In this document: positions 39,087 to 45,412 of the stretch, in pieces | How positions within the stretch are numbered: position 1 is the first letter of the stretch | How the letters are laid out: each line of letters opens with the position of its first letter | Virus record (IMG/VR): IMGVR_UViG_3300017963_000316 | Location: 1-54,666 of that record | Reading direction: 5' to 3' (one strand) | DNA: 54,666 nucleotides | Origin: a virus | Notes under the pieces: model-generated | What the model saw: the letters and a program-made list of their open reading frames with translations, nothing else | Database searches by the model: none | What the model was told of the DNA's origin: nothing | Program-made: the position numbers and the translations under genes

Positions 39087-39458
39087 TTACTTCTCCATTA
39101 AACAATCGCCATCTGTGTTATAAAGGTCATTTACAAATTCACAATCATCAACTCCACATCGTTCACAAGTAATGTAGTGATGACATATAGGACATTCCTC
39201 ACCACGTGGTCGTGCTACTAATACCATATTACTTGGGTCTGCTCTGTAGCATACTGGACATAGAAAGTCATGGTTACCTATAATACGCTTCAGTCTGGCA
39301 TGTACCATCAATAGGTCTAGTTGTGGAAATCCTCTTAAAGTTAAAGTATCACCCACTTTCTTGTTCGTATAACAGATGTATCGGATTGGACAATCATCAC
39401 ATTGTTCATTACATCTGTATCGGTAGATGATGTCACCTTGGTCTACCACTATATCCAT
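39087..39458 (-). CDS. CxxC-tag and zinc-ribbon protein, leaderless start
   Basis: A 123-residue protein: the micro-motif near the N-terminus with tyrosine replacing phenylalanine (CDDCPIRYICYTNK, about 20-33), then CPVCYRA and CPICHHYITCERCGVDDC. The ATG is 7 nt after the -10 of the promoter at 39465, so the mRNA has essentially no leader. Confidence 0.7.
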   Translation of the reverse strand: MDIVVDQGDIIYRYRCNEQCDDCPIRYICYTNKKVGDTLTLRGFPQLDLLMVHARLKRIIGNHDFLCPVCYRADPSNMVLVARPRGEECPICHHYITCERCGVDDCEFVNDLYNTDGDCLMEK

Positions 39459-39464
39459 ACTACT

Positions 39465-39493
39465 ATAATAGCACAAGCCTCATTAAAAGTCAA
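39465..39493 (-). promoter_or_regulatory. Shared-type promoter, variant
   Basis: Minus strand TTGACT (39493-39488), 17 bp spacer, TATTAT (39470-39465). The -10 is weaker than the others and the TGGCATATGG element is reduced to TTGTGC. The next ATG is at 39458. Confidence 0.7.
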
Positions 39494-39624
39494 GCCTCGG
39501 ATAACCTTCGCCACATACAATATGTAGGTGCTAATATTGGCATTGCTGGTTTATCACAATACTTTTTTCCATCGAGTTCTTTCTTGAATGGACAGTCTTC
39601 TTTGTTATGGCAGGGTATTAACAT
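39490..39624 (-). CDS. 44-residue cysteine-containing protein
   Basis: ATG at 39624 overlaps the previous stop (ATGTTAA). The product (MLIPCHNKEDCPFKKELDGK...YCDKPAMP...YCMW) has four cysteines and could form a small metal-binding knot. The TGA stop lies in the promoter's -35. Confidence 0.5.
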   Translation of the reverse strand: MLIPCHNKEDCPFKKELDGKKYCDKPAMPILAPTYCMWRRLSEA

Positions 39625-39836
39625 CCAAATCTCCCGCAGTCATAAACTACAATTGTTTCCCCATCCGATTCATAGAAGCAATTGGAACAGTGTGTTCCAC
39701 CGCAAGCGTTACAGTGCCAAGAATAATCCGCAAATTCAAAAGTTGCTATCTCATCTTGTTCGTAATGTATCTTACCTGATTTAGCACAGAGGATACGCTT
39801 ACCCTTTTGCACTTTATAACCATAGACGTTATTCAT
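39618..39836 (-). CDS. 72-residue zinc-binding-like protein
   Basis: A protein with HCNACGGTHCSNCF in the second half, a four-cysteine site. The ATG shares its A with the CCA of tRNA-Gly. Function unknown. Confidence 0.65.
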   Translation of the reverse strand: MNNVYGYKVQKGKRILCAKSGKIHYEQDEIATFEFADYSWHCNACGGTHCSNCFYESDGETIVVYDCGRFGC

Positions 39837-39911
39837 GGAGCGAGTGGCGGGAATCGAACCCGCTACCTTCTGGATGGCAACCAGACGTTCAACCTCGTGA
39901 ACTTCACCCGC
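39836..39911 (-). tRNA. tRNA-Gly (GCC)
   Basis: Acceptor GCGGGTG/CACTCGC with a G-T pair, anticodon loop TTGCCAT, discriminator T, encoded CCA overlapping the next ATG. The PanD gene's TGA stop lies in its first 8 bases. Confidence 0.92.
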
Positions 39912-40230
39912 ATTTTACTTTTCGTGGGGATGAAAATGTACCATAAGCGGGACTACCATTAACTACAGCATAACTTAGGACTATTAGTTCATCACCAATT
40001 TCCACAAGAAGTGATGCCGCACCATTGACACAAACCTCTTTCTCGTCACCTTTTATTGCATAGGTCACAAATCGCTTACCGTTGGTAACGTTAAGAACAT
40101 GAACCTGCTCATATTCCAAAATATCTGCTTCGTGCATCCATTTGGGGTCAAGTGTTATGCTACCATCACACCTAGAGTCTGCATCAGTAACTTGTAAACC
40201 GTATAGTTTACTTTTAAGCATTACTCGCAT
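39904..40230 (-). CDS. panD: Aspartate 1-decarboxylase
   Basis: A 108-residue protein that aligns along its length with PanD: MLKSKLYGLQVTDAD at the start (catalytic lysine region), the self-cleavage site DGSITLD (Gly-Ser; the serine becomes the pyruvoyl group), ILEYEQVHVLNVTNGKRFVT, YAI and VNGAAS. PanD makes beta-alanine from aspartate for pantothenate/CoA synthesis. It is an unexpected phage gene; no other pantothenate gene is here. The stop is inside tRNA-Gly. Confidence 0.9.
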   Translation of the reverse strand: MRVMLKSKLYGLQVTDADSRCDGSITLDPKWMHEADILEYEQVHVLNVTNGKRFVTYAIKGDEKEVCVNGAASLLVEIGDELIVLSYAVVNGSPAYGTFSSPRKVKCG

Positions 40231-40421
40231 AAATCTCTCCTTGTTTCATATAGTTTTTTGATTGCAGAACTAACCTCAGCTTTAGTACCAAGTATAGTTC
40301 CAGTTGTGTAGCAATAAAATCTGTGTCTACAGTTATCACATTTGCTGTGGCAACCATCGCATATAAGGATTGTGGCGGTATTACCAAAAGCTGAATCGTG
40401 CATCACTATAGGTCTATCCAT
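40221..40421 (-). CDS. CxxC-tag protein
   Basis: A 66-residue protein with the micro-motif in the middle (CDNCRHRFYCYTTG, about 30-43), preceded by CDGCHSK, so up to five cysteines lie close together. The ATG begins 1 nt after the CCA of tRNA-His. The end overlaps PanD's start. Confidence 0.7.
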   Translation of the reverse strand: MDRPIVMHDSAFGNTATILICDGCHSKCDNCRHRFYCYTTGTILGTKAEVSSAIKKLYETRRDLCE

Positions 40422-40422
40422 A

Positions 40423-40497
40423 TGGGGTGACTGACGGGATTCGAACCCGTGTTACCTGGGTCACAACCAAGCATCCTTCCATTGAATGACAGCCACC
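40423..40497 (-). tRNA. tRNA-His (GTG)
   Basis: Acceptor GTGGCTG/CAGTCAC with an extra encoded G at -1 opposite C73, as histidine tRNA requires. Anticodon loop TTGTGAC. CCA encoded. Confidence 0.92.
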
Positions 40498-40500
40498 ATA

Positions 40501-40779
40501 TTAAACTAAAGGTTTTACATTTTCAGTACCTAAAATCTTCATACCTATTAACTTATGTCTTTTACTTCCTTTAACATAAATCTTACTGCCTGTAACACCT
40601 GCTAAAAATCTTGAGGGGCTTTTATAAGTCTTTATTTTTGACCAATCAACCTCTACGATTTCTATTCGTGACGCTGTGAAACACTTAAATCGTATTGCAC
40701 ACACATCACAACCACTACCATCACAAACAAACATATCGTTACCAGACGGTTTATTTATTAGCTTAATGAACCTGTTCAC
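40501..40779 (-). CDS. CxxC-tag protein
   Basis: A 92-residue basic protein with the micro-motif at about residues 25-38 (CDVCAIRFKCFTAS). The C-terminal half is a small alpha/beta region. The stop is 3 nt from tRNA-His. Confidence 0.65.
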   Translation of the reverse strand: MNRFIKLINKPSGNDMFVCDGSGCDVCAIRFKCFTASRIEIVEVDWSKIKTYKSPSRFLAGVTGSKIYVKGSKRHKLIGMKILGTENVKPLV

Positions 40780-40978
40780 GTCTTGATAACTCCTTAGCTA
40801 AATCAATGCCACTCCAAGAATGTACCACTATAGATGTCCAACATCTAAACCTGAGCCAGCAAGTATCACAATCCCTCGGTGTTTTGTCACAAATAATCTT
40901 GTCAGGTAGGATTCTAGGAGTAGAACGGTATATTTCTACGTCTCTTTTGTTCCTTTCTAACTTTTCTGAACTAATCAT
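40763..40978 (-). CDS. CxxC-tag protein
   Basis: A 71-residue protein with the micro-motif in the middle (CDTCWLRFRCWTS, about 37-49), preceded by ICDKTPRDC. The ATG is 2 nt after the CCA of tRNA-Gln (CTG). The end overlaps the next tag gene by 17 nt, so two tag genes are joined. Confidence 0.65.
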   Translation of the reverse strand: MISSEKLERNKRDVEIYRSTPRILPDKIICDKTPRDCDTCWLRFRCWTSIVVHSWSGIDLAKELSRREQVH

Positions 40979-40980
40979 TT

Positions 40981-41054
40981 TGGCTCTCCTGTCAGGGTTC
41001 GAACCTGAGTCCGTTGGTTCAGAGCCAACTGTGCTACCACTACACTACAGGAGA
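40981..41054 (-). tRNA. tRNA-Gln (CTG)
   Basis: Acceptor TCTCCTG/CAGGAGA, anticodon loop CTCTGAA, discriminator G, encoded CCA. Confidence 0.92.
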
Positions 41055-41324
41055 TTACTTATATAAATGTTTATAATATTTCCAATTCCTATTCCATCCC
41101 AAGTCGTGGCAAGTCTTTGGTGATAAGAAACCTAGTTCTTCTGCCCTGTATCTAGCTGACTTGTAATGCCCGAAGATGTATCTGATACCTCTTTTATCAC
41201 CAAGTAGACCAGAATCAAAACTACTTTTCCACTGGTTATTAACACCAAATCTTTTAGTATTCAACAATAAGTGTACTATGAGCTTCCAGTTTTTACAGAT
41301 AAAGATAATCCCGTGTATGTTCAT
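41055..41324 (-). CDS. 89-residue basic hypothetical protein
   Basis: A basic protein with a tryptophan- and tyrosine-rich C-terminus (HDLGWNRNWKYYKHLYK). Its TAA stop ends at the base directly before tRNA-Gln. Overlaps the phosphoesterase end by 4 nt. Confidence 0.6.
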   Translation of the reverse strand: MNIHGIIFICKNWKLIVHLLLNTKRFGVNNQWKSSFDSGLLGDKRGIRYIFGHYKSARYRAEELGFLSPKTCHDLGWNRNWKYYKHLYK

Positions 41325-41821
41325 AATAAACCAAGCAACTTGTCTAGCGAAAGCGGGTAGTAATCAAGCATCTCAGCACTTACGTTAATCGTTCTTCTTT
41401 CCTTGTTGACTAGAGGGTATAGTTCTGGATAATTGTTATGATGATGCCCATGAATCATCCAACCATCCCACTTGGGTTTATCATAGTCAGGAGAATGTAT
41501 TAATAAGAACCTTACTCCACCCAACTCTACTATGTGCCATCTGTGAACTGGTGTGATTCCTCTAATACTTTCTTTCCTGTCATGATTACCCTTGATAAGA
41601 ACTTTCTTACCATTTAGTTTTTGCCACCACCAACTACCATCCCTACTTCCTCTGCCATACGCAATGTCACCCAAGTAATAAACCGTATCTTCTACGGTCA
41701 CCGTCTCGTTCCAACGTTTAACAAGAGTCTCATTCATTTCCTCAACAGAACTGAACGGTCTATTGCAATACTTGATGATGTTTGTATGGTCTAGGTGTAA
41801 ATCACCAATTAAGTATATCAT
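41321..41821 (-). CDS. Calcineurin-like metallophosphoesterase (YfcE/COG4186-like)
   Basis: A 166-residue protein: LIGDLHLDHTN (DxH with extra His), YYLGDIAYG (GD), IKGNHDRK (GNHD), LLIHSPDY and MIHGHHHNN (GHHH). It resembles small prokaryotic and phage phosphoesterases of the COG4186 type. The ATG at 41821 shares its A with the CCA of the upstream Met tRNA. Confidence 0.88.
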   Translation of the reverse strand: MIYLIGDLHLDHTNIIKYCNRPFSSVEEMNETLVKRWNETVTVEDTVYYLGDIAYGRGSRDGSWWWQKLNGKKVLIKGNHDRKESIRGITPVHRWHIVELGGVRFLLIHSPDYDKPKWDGWMIHGHHHNNYPELYPLVNKERRTINVSAEMLDYYPLSLDKLLGLL

Positions 41822-41895
41822 GGTTGCGGGGGTGAGAATCGAACTCACGTAGACCTGCTTATGAGACAAGTCGGGTAACCAACAACCTCCCCACT
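41821..41895 (-). tRNA. tRNA-Met (CAT), initiator-like acceptor end
   Basis: Acceptor AGTGGGG/CCCCGCA leaves positions 1 and 72 unpaired (A-A), the hallmark of bacterial initiator tRNA, and the 3' end CCCCGCAACCA is like that of E. coli tRNA-fMet. Anticodon loop CTCATAA. The anticodon stem, however, lacks the three G-C pairs of typical initiators. CCA overlaps the next ATG. Confidence 0.75.
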
Positions 41896-41897
41896 GT

Positions 41898-42047
41898 TTA
41901 ATGATTCTTGAAGAAACAATCTTCTTCACACGGCGTACCATCAGGTAGTGTCCAAGGTGGAACTCTACTCCCACATCCTCTGCACTTGTCAGGTACGTTT
42001 CCAATATGGTCAAGGATAAAATCTAATATTTTATCTACTATTTTCAT
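41898..42047 (-). CDS. 49-residue cysteine-containing protein
   Basis: The ATG at 42047 shares its A with the CCA of tRNA-Glu. The product has a helical start (MKIVDKILDFILDHIG) and CRGCGSR...CEEDCF. The stop is 2 nt from the Met tRNA. Confidence 0.6.
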   Translation of the reverse strand: MKIVDKILDFILDHIGNVPDKCRGCGSRVPPWTLPDGTPCEEDCFFKNH

Positions 42048-42120
42048 GGTAGCGATAGAGGGAATCGAACCCTCGTTGCTAGGTTGAAAGCCTAGTTGCC
42101 TGCCATTAGCAGATACCGCC
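42047..42120 (-). tRNA. tRNA-Glu (TTC)
   Basis: Acceptor GGCGGTA/TATCGCT, anticodon loop CTTTCAA, encoded CCA overlapping the next ATG. The upstream gene's TAA lies 15 nt inside. Confidence 0.92.
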
Positions 42121-42261
42121 AATATAGATTGCTCTGTAGTCTCCGCACCGCAAAATTACGTTGTCTTCCTTCCACCTATCATTCAATAATATTATAAGAA
42201 GGTCACCAATTATTATACGATTGTTATTTACCATTGACTTAGGAGCACTACGCTTTTTCAT
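42106..42261 (-). CDS. 51-residue basic protein
   Basis: ATG at 42261, 2 nt after the CCA of tRNA-Asn. The product (MKKRSAPKSMVNNNRIIIGD...) is basic then hydrophobic. The stop falls inside tRNA-Glu, the same layout as its neighbours. Confidence 0.55.
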   Translation of the reverse strand: MKKRSAPKSMVNNNRIIIGDLLIILLNDRWKEDNVILRCGDYRAIYIGGIC

Positions 42262-42263
42262 TT

Positions 42264-42339
42264 TGGCTCTGGTGGTTGGACTCGAACCAACATATTTACG
42301 GTTAACAGCCGTTCCTATTACCGATTATAGTACACCAGA
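42264..42339 (-). tRNA. tRNA-Asn (GTT)
   Basis: Acceptor TCTGGTG/CACCAGA, anticodon loop CTGTTAA, discriminator G, encoded CCA. The upstream gene's stop lies 15 nt inside. Confidence 0.92.
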
Positions 42340-42633
42340 ATCGAAACCGAAATCATCTGGATAAGCAGAATAAATTGCGTCTGCCTCACCATTTACCACA
42401 TCCACAATAACTGTTCTTTCAAAAACTCTCGTACTAGCACATACAAACTTGAAGTCACAGTGACGGCATTTAGGTTTGAAACCAAAATTATCACTTTTAC
42501 CCATCCTGCAAAGCTTAGTACGGTGATTGAGTGAATGACAAGCGGATGGGTCTTTTACTTTCCCCTTAACAAATCTAAAGATAGTGATTGTTTTACATTC
42601 ACGACAAATACCCAAATAAACCCTTTTGTTCAT
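42325..42633 (-). CDS. CxxC-tag protein
   Basis: A 102-residue protein: CRECKT near the start and a variant micro-motif at about 57-70 (CRHCDFKFVCASTR, with alanine after the last cysteine). The ATG shares its A with the CCA of tRNA-Cys. The stop is inside tRNA-Asn. Confidence 0.7.
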   Translation of the reverse strand: MNKRVYLGICRECKTITIFRFVKGKVKDPSACHSLNHRTKLCRMGKSDNFGFKPKCRHCDFKFVCASTRVFERTVIVDVVNGEADAIYSAYPDDFGFDSGVL

Positions 42634-42708
42634 GGAGGCACTGGTCGGAATCGAACCGACTTAAAATCGCTTTGCAGGCGACCGCCTTATCCAATTAGCT
42701 ACAGTGCC
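42633..42708 (-). tRNA. tRNA-Cys (GCA)
   Basis: Acceptor GGCACTG/CAGTGCC, anticodon loop CTGCAAA, discriminator T, encoded CCA overlapping the next ATG. Confidence 0.93.
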
Positions 42709-42969
42709 TTATAATCTTGTTACCAGATTAAACGCTCTGATATAGAATTCCTCATCTGGTATTTCCCAATAATTTTTATACCTCAAATCAGCTAACATCT
42801 CGGACGGTAATTCTCGTAGTTTCTCATCTATATCTATACACCACAAATCAAGTCCTTCACTCGTAGTATAACAAGTAAATCTAAAAGGACACCCATCACA
42901 TCTTGTATGACAAGGGAACTTTACTACTAATTCTTGTTCAGCATTTTTAATAGTAACTATCTTTTTCAT
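42709..42969 (-). CDS. CxxC-tag protein
   Basis: An 86-residue protein with the micro-motif near residue 22 (CDGCPFRFTCYTTS). The TAA stop ends exactly at the base before tRNA-Cys. ATGA overlap with the upstream membrane protein. Confidence 0.7.
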   Translation of the reverse strand: MKKIVTIKNAEQELVVKFPCHTRCDGCPFRFTCYTTSEGLDLWCIDIDEKLRELPSEMLADLRYKNYWEIPDEEFYIRAFNLVTRL

Positions 42970-43106
42970 GCACTGCCAGTCCCACGAGGTCCATTACCAC
43001 CTTTAGATGCTAACCAAAGTAGGAAAGCAATAAACAACATAACCCAAACAAATGCCCAAAACATTGTCATAGCTATAAATTCTAACATGAAGTCTTTACC
43101 TCTCAT
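42966..43106 (-). CDS. 46-residue single-pass membrane protein
   Basis: ATG at 43106 with GAGG upstream. The product has one transmembrane helix (MTMFWAFVWVMLFIAFLLW) and a short glycine-rich tail. Its TGA overlaps the next ATG. Confidence 0.6.
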   Translation of the reverse strand: MRGKDFMLEFIAMTMFWAFVWVMLFIAFLLWLASKGGNGPRGTGSA

Positions 43107-43130
43107 AGTAAGACCTCACCGTTCCTCACT

Positions 43131-43206
43131 TGGCGGTCTATACGGGTTTCGATCCCGTCCCTCATCCTTGACAGGGATGTATGCTCACCATTAACACCTA
43201 TAGACC
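43131..43206 (-). tRNA. tRNA-Asp (GTC)
   Basis: Acceptor GGTCTAT/ATAGACC, anticodon loop CTGTCAA, discriminator G, encoded CCA. The upstream gene's TAG stop lies inside at positions 7-9. Confidence 0.92.
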
Positions 43207-43593
43207 TCTACCTGTTCCTGTAACGTATAGAATATTTGGGAACTTTACCCATGAACGTTCTATACCAATTCTCTCGTCATCTTCCTCTACTATTGCTCCT
43301 AGCTTAAACCCATCACCGAAATTCTCTCTATAACTTCTGCTCCAATAACCAGTATCAGCTACTTGCTTGTAGAGTCCCAATCTTAAACATTTGGGTAGGT
43401 GGAACTCTGCTTTGAATCTCTCATAACTTCTATATTGGTCATGTACTTCTTCAGTTTCCACCTTGACAGGATTAACGTGAATCCTATCATCAGTAAAGCA
43501 CTCAAACCTATGGAGACAAGTATTACAATACTCAGAATCCCAAGTCCAAGTTCTTTTCATCGTTCTGTCATCTGTTGCTGTATATAAATACAT
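43198..43593 (-). CDS. CxxC-tag protein
   Basis: A 131-residue protein with the micro-motif near the N-terminus (CNTCLHRFECFTDD, about 22-35). The rest is a globular domain with aromatic residues (YSRSYRENFGDGFK) that I do not recognise. The stop is inside tRNA-Asp. Confidence 0.7.
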   Translation of the reverse strand: MYLYTATDDRTMKRTWTWDSEYCNTCLHRFECFTDDRIHVNPVKVETEEVHDQYRSYERFKAEFHLPKCLRLGLYKQVADTGYWSRSYRENFGDGFKLGAIVEEDDERIGIERSWVKFPNILYVTGTGRGL

Positions 43594-43603
43594 AATCTTT
43601 CAT

Positions 43604-43690
43604 TGGTGCGGGTGATAGGAGTCGAACCTACACGCATGTTACTGCACTACGTTCTAAGCGTAGGGTGTCTACCAGTTTCACCACACCCGC
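43604..43690 (-). tRNA. tRNA-Leu (TAG)
   Basis: Acceptor GCGGGTG/CACCCGC, anticodon loop CTTAGAA, long variable arm, encoded CCA. Confidence 0.93.
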
Positions 43691-43768
43691 ATGATGGGGA
43701 AGTACCAGTATTGCATGACGTTCATCAATTGCCTTTGTGTACCTTTTCATCGGCTGTACTCCACCCCG

Positions 43769-43848
43769 ACTCGCTGGCGGGACTTGAACCCGCATTTACA
43801 GATCCACTTACGGTTAACAGTTTAGGAAACTGCCCCGACTACAGCGAG
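43769..43848 (-). tRNA. tRNA-like gene, abnormal D/anticodon region
   Basis: A perfect acceptor (CTCGCTG/CAGCGAG) and T arm (GCGGG-TTCAAGT-CCCGC) enclose 48 nt that do not fold into normal D and anticodon arms. The best hairpin is GCAGT-TTCCTAA-ACTGT, which would give anticodon CCT (Arg) but leaves almost no D arm and a 23-nt variable region. No encoded CCA. It may be degenerate or specialised. Confidence 0.55.
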
Positions 43849-43870
43849 ATAAAAGTAAGATTGGCTTACC

Positions 43871-43946
43871 TGGCACCCCTGCCGAGATTTGAACTCGGAC
43901 TATTGGTTTAGAAGACCAATGTGTTCTCCAGTTACACTACAGGGGC
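43871..43946 (-). tRNA. tRNA-Arg (TCT)
   Basis: Acceptor GCCCCTG/CAGGGGT, anticodon loop CTTCTAA, discriminator G, encoded CCA. The upstream gene's TAA lies 15 nt inside. Confidence 0.92.
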
Positions 43947-44363
43947 AAATATTTTCCATTCGTTTTTATATTTTTCGTATTTACCACAATTATCATTAGC
44001 ACGTTTATCAAGTTCTCTATGTGGATACAATGATACGTATATTGTGCTAATAGCTTCTATAGGAATAAAATACCACACATCCTCTGGTATTATATAACAA
44101 CCAATAATATCAACATCATCTTTTGTGTATTTTACTTTTGTCTTACTCCCTTTACCAATTATTAGTCTGTAAGTTTTATTGTCACTATTCTTCAATTTTT
44201 GCTGGTATGACACACTTTTAATTTGCAATCTATTGAAAGTTCTATTACTTTCTATAATATAATCATATCCTACAGTATTAAAAGGAGTGGCTACAACAAG
44301 ACCACGAAGCATCGCTTCATATAAAAACTTAGCTTGTGCCGTTTCTCCTTGTTTTAATGACAT
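43932..44363 (-). CDS. Group I intron-like/PDDEXK-type endonuclease-like protein, unconfirmed
   Basis: A 143-residue protein. The opening (GETAQAKFLYEAMLRGLVVATPFNTVGYDYIIE) and NRLQIKSVSYQQK fit the PD-(D/E)XK pattern of phage and archaeal endonucleases: G(x)..A....GY D ... (L)QIKS. These residues suggest a nuclease; I am only moderately sure. The start follows AGGAG placed right behind the CCA of tRNA-Arg (ACG). The stop is inside tRNA-Arg (TCT). Confidence 0.6.
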   Translation of the reverse strand: MSLKQGETAQAKFLYEAMLRGLVVATPFNTVGYDYIIESNRTFNRLQIKSVSYQQKLKNSDNKTYRLIIGKGSKTKVKYTKDDVDIIGCYIIPEDVWYFIPIEAISTIYVSLYPHRELDKRANDNCGKYEKYKNEWKIFAPVV

Positions 44364-44374
44364 TTCATTCTCCT

Positions 44375-44452
44375 TGGACCCCCTGGCGAGACTCGAACTC
44401 GCAACAACCTTGGTTCGTAGCCAAGTGCTCTATTCCATTGAGCTACAGGGGG
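44375..44452 (-). tRNA. tRNA-Arg (ACG)
   Basis: Acceptor CCCCCTG/CAGGGGG, anticodon loop CTACGAA, encoded CCA. It lies 1 nt from the 3' end of the next tRNA, so the two are tandem. Confidence 0.92.
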
Positions 44453-44453
44453 A

Positions 44454-44549
44454 TGGTAGGAACGGAAGGACTCGAACCTTCAACCTTGGGGAAATCAGCC
44501 CCTAATACCGCTTATAAGACGGTTGCACTGCCAATTGTGCTACGTTCCC
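44454..44549 (-). tRNA. tRNA with anticodon TAT (Ile) and long variable arm
   Basis: Acceptor GGGAACG/CGTTCCT, anticodon stem-loop ACCGT-CTTATAA-GCGGT, encoded CCA. It has a 20-plus nt variable arm with GGGG/CCCC, normal for Leu, Ser and Tyr but not for Ile. The charging identity is therefore uncertain. The upstream gene's TAG stop is at positions 8-10. Confidence 0.8.
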
Positions 44550-44791
44550 ATCCTCCAATTATTGAAACATTCTCGTATCTTTCTAGGAGACCCCATTTTC
44601 CTAAGCTCATAGTAAAGACATGGGTCTGCAATTGTCACGTACCATTTAAGCGTATAACATTTAAATCTTAACTTACATTCGTTACACTTAACAACACCGT
44701 TACCATTACAAGAAAACGAAACAAAGTCATTATTCTTGTAGGAAAATGGATGTTCAGGAACATCATCGTAAATACGAATTTCTTTCTGCAT
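44540..44791 (-). CDS. CxxC-tag protein
   Basis: An 83-residue protein with the micro-motif in the middle (CNECKLRFKCYTLK, about 36-49). The ATG at 44791 shares its A with the CCA of tRNA-Glu (CTC). The stop is inside the next tRNA. Confidence 0.7.
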   Translation of the reverse strand: MQKEIRIYDDVPEHPFSYKNNDFVSFSCNGNGVVKCNECKLRFKCYTLKWYVTIADPCLYYELRKMGSPRKIRECFNNWRMGT

Positions 44792-44869
44792 GGTAGGGCT
44801 ATGGGGGTTCGAACCCCAGTTCACACTTCGAGAGAGTGTTGTCCTTATTGTCCACTAGACGATAGCCCC
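44791..44869 (-). tRNA. tRNA-Glu (CTC)
   Basis: Acceptor GGGGCTA/TAGCCCT, anticodon stem-loop ACACT-CTCTCGA-AGTGT, encoded CCA overlapping the next ATG. The variable and D regions are slightly long. Confidence 0.88.
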
Positions 44870-44894
44870 ATAGTCAGGGAGACGATAACTTATT

Positions 44895-45161
44895 TTAGTT
44901 AAGTCTCTCTATTGTTTTTCCTTCATCATTAAGAAGGTAAGTTGTACGATTTGTTAATACCAGAAATTCCTGACCATCCCTTTTTAGAGCACGAATCAAA
45001 AGTGCTACACCATCTTCAGCATCAAACCAGCGTGCATCCACTTCATAATCCTTGACACTAGCCTCATCTACGAAATCATAATGGACACGAGTTAATCCAT
45101 CATAAAAAATCCAACCATTTAATTTGGCTTTACCTTTCTCGCTTTTTATCTTTACTATCAT
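44895..45161 (-). CDS. 88-residue hypothetical protein under the tandem-hairpin RNA
   Basis: An alpha/beta protein (MIVKIKSEKGKAKLNGWIFY...GVALLIRALKRDGQEFLVL) that I do not recognise. It has a strong ribosome binding site (GGGAGGA). Its leader is copy B of the tandem-hairpin motif, so it is probably regulated like the 630-residue gene at 12275. Confidence 0.65.
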   Translation of the reverse strand: MIVKIKSEKGKAKLNGWIFYDGLTRVHYDFVDEASVKDYEVDARWFDAEDGVALLIRALKRDGQEFLVLTNRTTYLLNDEGKTIERLN

Positions 45162-45194
45162 ATTATCCTCCCTATCTATCTCCCTGACTAACGT

Positions 45195-45332
45195 GGCGGG
45201 TAGTATTTAAACTCAAATGTCTTTTTTAAGAGGAACTACCTATGCCATCTAAACCGACTATACAAGGACGAGTAGTAAATTCGTACCGCCTTTCGGCGGT
45301 TCTGTCCATAAATAGGAACTACTTATGTCCTT
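45195..45332 (-). promoter_or_regulatory. Tandem-hairpin cis-regulatory RNA motif, copy B
   Basis: On the minus strand it begins AAGGACATAAGTAGTTCCTATT, identical to copy A over 22 nt apart from the flanks, and repeats the two-hairpin plan: AAGGAC/GTCCTT with GTAGT/ACTAC inside, then GGC/GCC with GGTAGT/ACTACC, and TTCCT after each inner stem. The first loop carries an extra ACCGCC-GAAA-GGCGGT hairpin. It starts immediately after the CCA of tRNA-Lys (CTT), so RNase processing would release it as an mRNA leader. Confidence 0.65.
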
Positions 45333-45408
45333 TGGTGCTTGCGAAGGGACTCGAACCCTTATTGTCTGGTTTAAGAGACCAGTGCTGTGCCAATTTAGCT
45401 ACGCAAGC
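45333..45408 (-). tRNA. tRNA-Lys (CTT)
   Basis: Acceptor GCTTGCG/CGCAAGC, anticodon loop CTCTTAA, encoded CCA followed directly by the tandem-hairpin RNA. Confidence 0.92.
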
Positions 45409-45412
45409 TTTG

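Noticed and set aside
43690-43768. A frame starting near 43747 and running through tRNA-Leu (TAG)
   Set aside because: More than half of it would be tRNA sequence and there is no ribosome binding site; I leave the 80-nt spacer unannotated.
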